DNA of 20,414 bases, taken from contig JBCCIH010000011.1 of the NCBI GenBank assembly GCA_039028315.1, positions 1 through 20,414 on the forward strand, in the 5' to 3' direction. Origin of the DNA: Thermodesulfobacteriota bacterium. GTDB taxonomy: Bacteria > Desulfobacterota_D > UBA1144 > Nemesobacterales > UBA2774. Positions 7,810 through 14,278 of this stretch are shown in pieces. The notes under the pieces were generated by a model. That model saw only the letters and a list, made by a program, of their open reading frames with translations, searched no databases and was not told the origin of the DNA. Position numbers and translations under genes: made by a program. How positions within the stretch are numbered: position 1 is the stretch's first letter; each line of letters starts with the position of its first letter.

Positions 7810-8574
7810 ATGAACAACTGGATATATTATGTAACTCAAATTCCCGCCGGATCTCCTGCAGACCACATGAGTGTTCTTGGGCTCGTAACCCAGTCAGGCC
7901 CAGTAGTAAAAGGGGTTTTATTATTACTATTGATAATGTCAGTTGTGTCCTGGGCAATTATTTTCTCTAAATATTTTGTGCTAAAAAGGGCCACTAAAAG
8001 CTCAGAAAAATTCTTAGAGCTATACAGCGCAAGCGGCAATTTTGGAAACCTCTATACTTCAACCAAACATATGGGCGGCCCAATTGCGGAAGTTTTCAGA
8101 GCGGGCTATACAGAAATATTAAAAATAAGAAAGTCCAGAGCTCAGGGAGGAGCACAAACCCCAGAGCCATCTGGCGGCGGAGAGTTGATTGACACAGAGC
8201 TTGGGGTTGTAGAGCTTGTAGAAAGAGCGCTAAAAAGAACTATGGCCTCAGAGATATCAAAGCTTGAGAGCTCTCTTACGTTTCTTGCTACAACAGGAAG
8301 CGCGGCGCCATTTATAGGACTTTTCGGAACTGTTTGGGGAATTATGACCTCATTCATCGGGCTTGCAGGCAGCCAAGGAGTGCCTACGCTTCAGGCCGTG
8401 GCCCCCGGTATTGCGGAAGCGCTCATTGCGACCGCCGTTGGCCTTGCAGCAGCCATTCCGGCAGTAATCGGATATAACTACTCACTTAGCAGAGTGAAGA
8501 AAATAGATGTAGATATGGAGAATTTTTCATCAGAGTTCTTAAATATTGTAGATAGGTATGTGAAAAAGGTTTAA
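7810..8574 (+). CDS. tolQ: TolQ, inner-membrane proton-channel subunit of the Tol system
   Basis: TolQ (MotA/TolQ/ExbB family) forms with TolR the proton-driven motor that energises TolA for outer-membrane constriction. It has 254 residues and three membrane segments at about 33-55, 157-183 and 199-224, with the family signature GSAAPFIGLFGTVWGIM and the third-segment AEALIATAVGLAAAIPAV. The large cytoplasmic loop carries a Gly/Pro-rich stretch at 110-125. The ATG at 7810 has AAGG about 11 nt upstream. The alternative ATG at 7867 (residue 20) would give an N-terminus more like E. coli TolQ but has no ribosome site. It is the first of three close genes. Membership in Tol rather than Exb is inferred from the tolA-like third gene. 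Confidence 0.93.
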   Translation: MNNWIYYVTQIPAGSPADHMSVLGLVTQSGPVVKGVLLLLLIMSVVSWAIIFSKYFVLKRATKSSEKFLELYSASGNFGNLYTSTKHMGGPIAEVFRAGYTEILKIRKSRAQGGAQTPEPSGGGELIDTELGVVELVERALKRTMASEISKLESSLTFLATTGSAAPFIGLFGTVWGIMTSFIGLAGSQGVPTLQAVAPGIAEALIATAVGLAAAIPAVIGYNYSLSRVKKIDVDMENFSSEFLNIVDRYVKKV

Positions 8575-8582
8575 ATAAAACT

Positions 8583-9020
8583 ATGGGAATGCAGACAAAC
8601 AACAGCGGCGGGCGCTCAGTAATGTCCGAGATCAATGTTACTCCATTTGTGGATGTGATGCTGGTGTTACTTGTAATTTTTATGGTTACTACGCCAATCT
8701 TATATCAGGGCGTTGATGTTAATCTTCCCAGAACAGAATCTAAAGCGATGCCTTCGTTGGATCGTGAGCGCAAAGTAGTGGTCACGCTTAATTCAGCAGG
8801 CGAGATATACATTGAGGAAGATCAGTTTGCATTGTCCGATCTTCGCTTGGAAATAAGAAGGATAATGTCTGATCAGGGAAAGGAAGTAAGGGAAGAAGAC
8901 GTGTTCCTAAGAGCTGATACAACAGTTGAGTATGGAACAGTAGTTGAAGTAATGTCTGAAATCAGAAACGCTGGTGTTACCAAACTAGGGCTAATCACGG
9001 AGCCTATTCCATCAAGATAG
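8583..9020 (+). CDS. tolR: TolR, inner-membrane motor subunit of the Tol system
   Basis: TolR (ExbD/TolR family) has a single membrane helix (about 22-40), a periplasmic domain (about 60-145), and 145 residues. The family signature SEINVTPFVDVMLVLLVIFMV is intact, including the proton-path Asp24 (Asp23 in E. coli). The periplasmic part ends in the typical RADTTVEYGTVVEVMSEIRNAG. The gene begins 8 nt after tolQ. No strong ribosome site is visible, which suggests coupling to tolQ. Confidence 0.94.
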   Translation: MGMQTNNSGGRSVMSEINVTPFVDVMLVLLVIFMVTTPILYQGVDVNLPRTESKAMPSLDRERKVVVTLNSAGEIYIEEDQFALSDLRLEIRRIMSDQGKEVREEDVFLRADTTVEYGTVVEVMSEIRNAGVTKLGLITEPIPSR

Positions 9021-9038
9021 AAGAGGCTAAAGGGGAAA

Positions 9039-10076
9039 ATGAAACCAAGTAAAAAAGACTCTTCGAGCCGCCTGGGGTTTATATTTTCAGTAGCCCTTCA
9101 TGTGGGAATTATAGTGCTCATTTTATTTTGGGGATTTAGAGGCACAGAGTATAGCAGCAACGACCCGGGTCCAATTCAAGTCTCTATATCAGATCTAGAT
9201 ATCGGAAGCGGCTCAAGCGCTAAAAAGCCAACTCCTCCAAAGAAGGACCCTCCTACCCCCGAGCCTAAAGAGCCGGAGGAAGAAATAGCCCAGGAACCCG
9301 AGCCGACCCCGCCTCCGCCCGAAAAAGAGCCTGAGATAAAAGAAATTGTAGAAAAAGACAAGATTGCCCTAAATACAGAGCCTACTCCTAAGCCGACGCC
9401 GAAAGCTACACCAAAGCCGACACCTAAAGCTACACCTAAGCCTACTCCTAAGCCCACAGAAAAACCAAAGGCTACGCCTGCCCCAACTAAAAAGCCAAAA
9501 GCAACTCCAAAGCCGACTAAAAAACCTGAAAAGAAAAAAGATTTAGACAAAGAAAAAGAGCAGGTTCTTAAAGACATTCAGAGACAAAAAGTTTTAGATG
9601 AGCTTATGAAGGAGAAAGAAGATCCATCAGAAACAGATGATGCACTAGATAATATTCCCGAGGAAGAAATGGGTGAAGAGGCCAGACTTGCTATGGCCGA
9701 TGATGAAAAGTTTGGCGTAGAGTCAGACACAGAGTCAGCTACAGGCGGATCTCCAAACCCCGGCGGCGGCTCAGCAATAAGCCCACTAATAATACAAACG
9801 TACGCGAATCAGGTAACTAGGAAAATTCAGCGAAACTGGAGAATGCCCCCAGGTCTGCCAAATGACGGTAGTCTAACAACTTCATTGGTTTTTAAAGTAA
9901 ACGAAACTGGCAAGGTTAATGATGTTACGATCACAAAATCATCTGGAAATTCAGCATTTGATAATTATTGTAAGCAGGCCGTATTCAGATCAGCGCCCCT
10001 GCCTGTGCCTCCATCTGAGCTTGCTAAGGAAGCTAAAACAAACGGCGTTGAGCTCACGTTTAGAAACGATCCATAG
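9039..10076 (+). CDS. tolA: TolA/TonB-like periplasm-spanning protein
   Basis: This protein transmits motor force from TolQR to the outer membrane. Its 345 residues comprise a single N-terminal membrane anchor (about 13-33), an acidic Pro/Glu segment (about 63-105), a Lys-Pro-Thr-Ala repeat segment (about 115-163), a charged predicted helix (about 163-200), a Gly-rich hinge (about 235-247) and a C-terminal TonB/TolA domain (about 255-345, with KIQRNWRMPPG and LVFKVNETGKVNDVTITKSSGN). The tolQR context and the NWRMP motif favour TolA over TonB. The middle is shorter and more proline-rich than the long Ala-rich helix of E. coli TolA. AAGGGG lies 4 nt before the ATG. No tolB or pal follows. Confidence 0.88.
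   Translation: MKPSKKDSSSRLGFIFSVALHVGIIVLILFWGFRGTEYSSNDPGPIQVSISDLDIGSGSSAKKPTPPKKDPPTPEPKEPEEEIAQEPEPTPPPPEKEPEIKEIVEKDKIALNTEPTPKPTPKATPKPTPKATPKPTPKPTEKPKATPAPTKKPKATPKPTKKPEKKKDLDKEKEQVLKDIQRQKVLDELMKEKEDPSETDDALDNIPEEEMGEEARLAMADDEKFGVESDTESATGGSPNPGGGSAISPLIIQTYANQVTRKIQRNWRMPPGLPNDGSLTTSLVFKVNETGKVNDVTITKSSGNSAFDNYCKQAVFRSAPLPVPPSELAKEAKTNGVELTFRNDP
9381..9527 (+). repeat. Lys-Pro-Thr-Ala repeat segment within tolA
   Basis: About 49 residues repeat units of the type PKPTPKAT, then KPKATP.PTK. The codons differ between units (for example aag/aaa, ccg/cct/cca, act/aca/acg), so the repeat is kept at the protein level and is not a fresh DNA duplication. It probably forms a stiff, positively charged polyproline-like rod in the periplasm. 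Confidence 0.8.
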
Positions 10077-10092
10077 AATTTAGGATTTTTTT
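10057..10092 (+). terminator. Weak terminator-like hairpins plus T run after tolA
   Basis: CGTTT-AG-AAACG (10057-10068) overlaps the end of tolA. ATCC (10069-10072) can pair with GGAT (10083-10086), which runs straight into seven T (10086-10092). Both stems are short, so at best this is a leaky terminator within the cluster. Confidence 0.3.
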
Positions 10093-10135
10093 GAGATTTT
10101 GTATAAGCTTACTGGACTATCATTGTGGAGAATTA

Positions 10136-10777
10136 ATGAACCTCATCCTAATTAGACACGGCGAGACAGACTGGAACAGACTAGGCAGGTGCCAGGGCAT
10201 TGCAGACATTGTTTTAAACGAAAACGGCCGAAAGCAGGCAAGAGAGCTTGCACATTCCCTAAGGGATCACAAAATTACAGCTATCTACTCAAGCCACCTA
10301 AAAAGAGCAATTGAGACTGCCGAGCATATCGCAAGACATCATAACCTAACAGTTAGAGTAGAACATGATCTTCATGAGATGAACCAGGGAGATCTTGAAG
10401 GGCTTACATTTCCTGATATTAGGGATAGATATGCTGAGGTTTTAAAGAAATGGCGAGAAAGCCCAGAGACGCTGAGGCTTCCAAATGGAGAGTCGCTAGT
10501 TGAAGTTCAACAACGGGCCTGGAGCGTTTTAGAAAAAGTGCACGAAGATCATTTAGGAGAGACCGTTGTTGCAGTTAGCCATAACCTCACGATAATTACT
10601 CTTCTATGCAAAATCACAGGAGTCGGTCTAAAAGGATTTAGGGAATTTAATGTTCAGGCCACTTCGAAGAATATTATAGTTTCAGAGAACGGAGAAATTA
10701 GGGTAGATGTAATAAATGATGTATCACACCTCTCCCCAATGGATTCTGTTCCTTCATTTGAGGAAAAGAGAAAGTAG
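10136..10777 (+). CDS. Histidine phosphatase family protein (phosphoglycerate mutase-like)
   Basis: This is a cytoplasmic histidine phosphatase of 213 residues. Catalytic residues are visible: the RHGE motif with His8 (LILIRHGETDWN), Arg57 in SSHLKRAIETAE, Glu81 in LHEMNQGDLEG, and the second His149 in VAVSHN. The family includes cofactor-dependent phosphoglycerate mutases, alpha-ribazole phosphatase (CobC) and broad-range phosphatases. The sequence does not decide between them, and the 213-residue length and the EMNQGDLEG region fit the GpmB/CobC-like phosphatases better than true mutases. GTGGAG 5 nt before ATG 10136 decides the start; a longer frame from TTG at 10091 has no ribosome site. 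It lies 59 nt after tolA and 76 nt before argS. Confidence 0.9.
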   Translation: MNLILIRHGETDWNRLGRCQGIADIVLNENGRKQARELAHSLRDHKITAIYSSHLKRAIETAEHIARHHNLTVRVEHDLHEMNQGDLEGLTFPDIRDRYAEVLKKWRESPETLRLPNGESLVEVQQRAWSVLEKVHEDHLGETVVAVSHNLTIITLLCKITGVGLKGFREFNVQATSKNIIVSENGEIRVDVINDVSHLSPMDSVPSFEEKRK

Positions 10778-10813
10778 CAAAAGTTATCTCTACTTATAAA
10801 GTGTGCCAAGCTG

Positions 10814-10842
10814 TTGTAAGATTAATATTTATCTGGTGTAAT
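10814..10842 (+). promoter_or_regulatory. Possible promoter immediately before argS
   Basis: TTGTAA (10814-10819), a 17-nt spacer and TGTAAT (10837-10842, 5 of 6) make a moderate sigma70-type match. Transcription would start near 10849, only about 5 nt before the argS ATG, and no Shine-Dalgarno is visible for argS. Either the mRNA has a very short leader or this match is fortuitous. Confidence 0.3.
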
Positions 10843-10853
10843 TCCATAGCGTT

Positions 10854-12533
10854 ATGAAAGAAGATATTGTAAGTGTAGTTACTAAATCAGTAGAAAACTT
10901 ATCAAAGAAACTAGATGCTCCTGATCTATCGGTAGATGTCGAAGTAGGCATTCCTAAGAGAAAAGAGTTTGGAGATTTCTCCGTCAATACCGCAATGATC
11001 CTTGCCAATAAGCTCGGCAAAAAACCAAGAGAAGTGGCCGAGATGATAATAGAAAACCTTCCTGAAGAAAAAGATAAATTGTTTAATAAGATAGAGATTG
11101 CCGGGGCGGGGTTTGTAAATTTCTATGTAAAAGAACAAGCAATTGTAAATAAACTAACCGAGATAGAAGAAAAAGGTGATAAATACGGCGCCTTAAATAT
11201 GGGACAAGGCAAGAAGGTGCTTGTTGAATTTGTGAGCGCAAACCCCACAGGGTATTTACACATGGGCCATGCCCGAAACGCGGTCGTGGGCGATACTCTG
11301 GCTAGAATCCTTGAAACCTCAGGATACGAAACTGTTAAAGAGTTTTACATTAATGACGCCGGGCGGCAGATGAACCTTTTAGGAGAGTCCGTTTTTATTA
11401 GATACAAAGAGCTATTTGGACACAGCGGAGAGCTACCCGAGGATGGATATAAAGGGGAGTATGTAGTAGAAATTGCAGAGCAAATAAAGGCTGAAAAAGC
11501 TGACTCGCTTCTAAATGATTATTCTGCGGAAGAATCTACTGAATACTGCAAAGAATTTGCCAAAGGTATTTTGCTTGAGGAGATAAAAAACGACCTAGCA
11601 AAAGTAAATGTCTATTTTGATGAATGGTACAGCGAGAAATATAATATTCACAGCACAAACAACGGATCTGATAAAAGTAAATTAGAAGAAATAAAAGAGC
11701 TACTCTACAGCAAAGGTGTTTTAGAGGAAAGAGAAGGTGCGCTTTGGTTTAAGGCAACTGAATTTGGCGATACACAGGACTGGGTACTTATTAAAAGCGA
11801 TGGAAGCCCAACTTACTTTTTAGCAGACATAGCTTATCACTTTGATAAATACCAAAGAGGTTTTGATAGTATCATAAATGTTTGGGGTGCAGACCATCAC
11901 GGCCATGTAGCGAGATTAAAAGCCGCACTAAAATCGCTGGGACTTGATGAGTCCAGCTTTGTCGTAGTCCTAATTCAATTCGTCAGACTCATGCGCCAAG
12001 GTCAGGAAGTAAAGATGTCTAAACGAGCCGGCAGCTACGTTACGATGAGAGATGTGATAGAGGAAGTAGGCTCAGATGTAATGCGCTTTTTTCTAGTTAT
12101 GCGAAGCTCAGAGAGCCACTTTGATTTTGATCTTGATTTAGCAAAGAAAGAATCAAGTGAAAATCCTGTTTACTACATACAATACGCTTATGCCAGGATA
12201 GGAAGCATCTTCAGAAAAGCCAAAGAACAGGGACTTTTAGAATCAAATGAGAGTTTAGCACTTCTAACAGCCCCAGAAGAAATTGACCTTGTGAAAAAGC
12301 TCCTTTTATTCCCAGAGGTTATAGAGGACTGCACAAATTCGCTTGCTCCTCATAAGCTCGCCTACTACCTTCAAGAGCTGGCAGCTCAGTTTCATGTGTA
12401 TTATAATAAGTGTAGAGTAGTTGACGATAACAAAGAGATGAGTGCTGCAAGACTTTATTTAATTAAATGCACCCGGACAGTGCTCGCTAACGGACTTAAT
12501 ATATTGGGCGTATCAGCCCCGGAGAAAATGTAG
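10854..12533 (+). CDS. argS: Arginyl-tRNA synthetase
   Basis: This class I synthetase charges tRNA-Arg in the cytoplasm. It has 559 residues (577 in E. coli): an N-terminal tRNA D-loop recognition domain (about 1-90), a Rossmann catalytic domain with SANPTGYLHMGHARNAVVGD containing the HIGH-like HMGH (136-139), a NVWGADHHGHVARLKAAL segment, the KMSK loop (387-390, followed by RAGSYVTMRD), and an all-helical anticodon-binding domain (about 440-559, ending in the LNILGVSAPEKM typical of ArgS). All the expected elements are present. No good ribosome site precedes the ATG. The next gene starts 2 nt after the stop. Confidence 0.97.
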   Translation: MKEDIVSVVTKSVENLSKKLDAPDLSVDVEVGIPKRKEFGDFSVNTAMILANKLGKKPREVAEMIIENLPEEKDKLFNKIEIAGAGFVNFYVKEQAIVNKLTEIEEKGDKYGALNMGQGKKVLVEFVSANPTGYLHMGHARNAVVGDTLARILETSGYETVKEFYINDAGRQMNLLGESVFIRYKELFGHSGELPEDGYKGEYVVEIAEQIKAEKADSLLNDYSAEESTEYCKEFAKGILLEEIKNDLAKVNVYFDEWYSEKYNIHSTNNGSDKSKLEEIKELLYSKGVLEEREGALWFKATEFGDTQDWVLIKSDGSPTYFLADIAYHFDKYQRGFDSIINVWGADHHGHVARLKAALKSLGLDESSFVVVLIQFVRLMRQGQEVKMSKRAGSYVTMRDVIEEVGSDVMRFFLVMRSSESHFDFDLDLAKKESSENPVYYIQYAYARIGSIFRKAKEQGLLESNESLALLTAPEEIDLVKKLLLFPEVIEDCTNSLAPHKLAYYLQELAAQFHVYYNKCRVVDDNKEMSAARLYLIKCTRTVLANGLNILGVSAPEKM

Positions 12534-12535
12534 AT

Positions 12536-13321
12536 ATGAGTGAGAAAACCCCTAGCCCTAAGAAAAGTAAATTAGTTCCGCTATTTGTCACATTTGCAGT
12601 ACTTTTTATAGTTGTCTTTGCTCTTGGAGTAATTATAGGAAACGGACTTGGAGGCTCTGACTCTGATGATGCAGACAGAAGTTACGAAGTCGGAGTATAT
12701 GACGAGGTATCATCGGAGCCGGATATGAACCAGGAAGAGATAATAGAGGAGACGGATGAGGTTGTAGAAGAGGTATCTGAAAAAGCACCTGAAAAACCCT
12801 CTCGGCAAGATGCACCTCCGCCGGCAAAAGAGGTAACTCAAGAAGAAAGAGAAGAAATGGTGGAGAAAGTGAAAGAGGAAAACTTGGATATTGTAACTCG
12901 TAAGCAGACACCTAAACCTCCAGCGGCAACTCCAAAACCAAAACAAGAAACAAAGGCAGAATCCAAGGAGGAAGTTTTAGAAGAGCTAAAAGAAGCTCAG
13001 CTTGAAAAGGCTCCCAACAGACAAGATTCGCCCCCGCCTCCGCCAGCGACATCATCACTTCCCAAGACCGACCCTAGTGGTAAGTACACAGTCCAGCTAG
13101 CAGCGCTTCAAAATGAAGCTCAGGCGAATCAGCTTATGAACTCTCTAACTTCTAAAGGCTATCCAGCATTTATAAAGAAGTACTCTGCACCCGATAATAA
13201 AATGTGGTATAGAGTAAGGGTCGGCACATTCACAACAAAACAGCAGGCTACTCAATACGGTGATCAGTTAAAAAAACAACAGTCTCAAGTAAAGTCGGTA
13301 TTTATAACCACGAATAATTAA
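12536..13321 (+). CDS. SPOR-domain membrane protein, FtsN/DedD-like layout
   Basis: A bitopic inner-membrane protein of 261 residues: short cytoplasmic tail (1-12), membrane helix (about 13-35), long acidic and proline-rich periplasmic linker (about 40-180), and a C-terminal SPOR domain (about 182-259, KYTVQLAALQNEAQANQLMNSL...WYRVRVGTFTTKQQA). SPOR domains bind glycan strands stripped of stem peptides, and such proteins usually act at the division septum; that role is an inference here. The linker holds two copies of an EKAP...RQD(A/S)PPP motif (about 82-96 and 157-168) around a charged predicted helix. The gene starts 2 nt after argS, so it is probably translated from the same mRNA. The tolQRA motor, which also works at the septum, is about 2.5 kb upstream. 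Confidence 0.9.
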   Translation: MSEKTPSPKKSKLVPLFVTFAVLFIVVFALGVIIGNGLGGSDSDDADRSYEVGVYDEVSSEPDMNQEEIIEETDEVVEEVSEKAPEKPSRQDAPPPAKEVTQEEREEMVEKVKEENLDIVTRKQTPKPPAATPKPKQETKAESKEEVLEELKEAQLEKAPNRQDSPPPPPATSSLPKTDPSGKYTVQLAALQNEAQANQLMNSLTSKGYPAFIKKYSAPDNKMWYRVRVGTFTTKQQATQYGDQLKKQQSQVKSVFITTNN

Positions 13322-13378
13322 CCCAAGCTGCTCAAGCTTGCTTGCACAGTTTAAAGCTGATATGGTTACTTTCTAATA

Positions 13379-14122
13379 ATGACTCATCCCGAAGAAATTG
13401 CAGAGCGCTCTAAGAACAAAGAAGGACCGCAGTCTTCTAAGCTTTTAGGAAGCGGTATAAAGACTTGGTGGCTTCTTCTTATGCTGCCGATTGAAGACTA
13501 TCTTTTAAAGATTAAAGTTCATCCCAATATCCTTACACTTTCAACACTCGTGGTCGGAATAATCACTGGTCTTGCCTATCATTACGGTCTGATTTTTGTT
13601 GGCGGGATTTTAGTATTAGGCGGATCAACTTTTGATATTTTTGACGGGCGTGTTGCAAGAGCGCTTGGAATTAATAGCCAAAGCGGCGCATTTTTTGATT
13701 CGTGTTTAGACAGAGTTGCAGAGGCATTTATCTATGTTGGACTGCTCAGCTTTTTCCAGGGCACGATATTTATGTACGTGGTCTTTTTCATACTCGTCTC
13801 CACCACCATGGTCAGCTATACAAGGGCACGGGCCGAGGGACTGAATGTGGACTGCGAAGTGGGAATAATGCAGAGAACAGAGAGAGTAGTATATCTGGGC
13901 GTTCTTTCTGTATTTAATTTCTTTGGAAACTTAATCGCAAATGCTTTTGGCTTGGGATCGGATAATTATTTACTAAAACTTGCTCTAATTCTCATACTCG
14001 TATTCTCATCATATACAGCTATTCAGAGGATGGTTCATGTTATGGGCACCTTAAAGAAAAGAGACGCTGAGGACAGAGAGGAACCCCAAGTTGACGTGCA
14101 GTCTGAGCAGACTGAATCATAA
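13379..14122 (+). CDS. CDP-alcohol phosphatidyltransferase family membrane protein
   Basis: An integral membrane enzyme of 247 residues, expected to transfer a phosphatidyl group from CDP-diacylglycerol (or a similar CDP-lipid) to an alcohol. The full catalytic signature D-x2-DG-x2-AR-x8-G-x3-D-x3-D is present: Asp86, Asp89-Gly90, Ala93-Arg94, Gly103, Asp107 and Asp111. There are about five to six hydrophobic segments, and the N-terminal KVHPNILTLSTLVVGIITG is typical of the family. The acceptor (glycerol phosphate, inositol phosphate, serine or other) cannot be read from the sequence, so I give no gene name. The C-terminal tail is acidic. It lies 57 nt after the SPOR gene; the gap holds a short CAAGC/GCTTG inverted repeat without a T run. 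Confidence 0.88.
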   Translation: MTHPEEIAERSKNKEGPQSSKLLGSGIKTWWLLLMLPIEDYLLKIKVHPNILTLSTLVVGIITGLAYHYGLIFVGGILVLGGSTFDIFDGRVARALGINSQSGAFFDSCLDRVAEAFIYVGLLSFFQGTIFMYVVFFILVSTTMVSYTRARAEGLNVDCEVGIMQRTERVVYLGVLSVFNFFGNLIANAFGLGSDNYLLKLALILILVFSSYTAIQRMVHVMGTLKKRDAEDREEPQVDVQSEQTES

Positions 14123-14147
14123 ATCCAAACGAATATCCACAACATAT

Positions 14148-14176
14148 TTGATAGTTTTTGAATTCTTAGGTATAAA
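14148..14176 (+). promoter_or_regulatory. Probable sigma70-type promoter of carB
   Basis: TTGATA (14148-14153, 5 of 6), an exact 17-nt spacer and TATAAA (14171-14176, 5 of 6). Transcription would start near 14183, giving a leader of about 96 nt. This is the best-formed plus-strand promoter with both hexamers in the window. Confidence 0.6.
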
Positions 14177-14189
14177 TTCATAGCCTAAG
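14165..14189 (+). promoter_or_regulatory. Operator-like inverted repeat across the carB -10 and start point
   Basis: CTTAGGTAT (14165-14173) is matched by ATA-G-CCTAAG (14180-14189), a nine-base-pair inverted repeat with one extra G in the right arm and six bases between. It covers the -10 hexamer and the expected start point, a normal place for a repressor site. It could also form a hairpin at the very 5' end of the RNA. No T run follows, so it is not a terminator. Confidence 0.45.
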
Positions 14190-14241
14190 TGGTAGAACAC
14201 CTACGATTTTGGCTGAATTATCATTATTCTAATGCTTTGTT

Positions 14242-14273
14242 TTTAACTTATTTTTCTCGATAAAAGAGTTAAA
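14242..14273 (+). promoter_or_regulatory. Leader hairpin that would cover the carB ribosome site
   Basis: TTTAACT (14242-14248) pairs with AGTTAAA (14267-14273). Inside it TTTT (14251-14254) pairs with AAAA (14262-14265), with one wobble pair, one bulged A and a seven-base loop. The 3' arm contains AAAAGAG, the only Shine-Dalgarno-like sequence before the carB ATG at 14279. The stem is nearly all A-U, so its stability is modest. Confidence 0.35.
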
Positions 14274-14278
14274 CGAAT

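Noticed and set aside
9381..9527. Repeats considered as a CRISPR-like or satellite array
   Set aside because: The units are coding, in frame within tolA, differ in codon use and have no unique spacers.
9176..9577. Minus-strand open frame encoding a Gly/Val/Phe-rich 133-residue protein
   Set aside because: It is the antisense of the TolA proline-threonine repeats; the composition is a mirror of Pro/Lys/Thr codons, with no ribosome site.
12633..12946. Two minus-strand open frames rich in Leu, Phe and Ser, looking like membrane proteins
   Set aside because: They are antisense to the acidic Glu/Pro linker of the SPOR protein; Glu codons read backwards give Leu, Phe and Ser.
13324..13340. CAAGC/GCTTG inverted repeat between the SPOR and phosphatidyltransferase genes
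   Set aside because: The stem is only five bases with no T run; it is too weak to call a terminator.
13702..13917. Plus-strand 71-residue open frame inside the phosphatidyltransferase gene
   Set aside because: It is out of frame within a gene that has its complete catalytic motif; it has no ribosome site.
14231..14245. ATG CTT TGT TTT TAA, a possible four-residue leader peptide before carB
   Set aside because: It has no ribosome site and no run of regulatory codons such as arginine; most likely chance.
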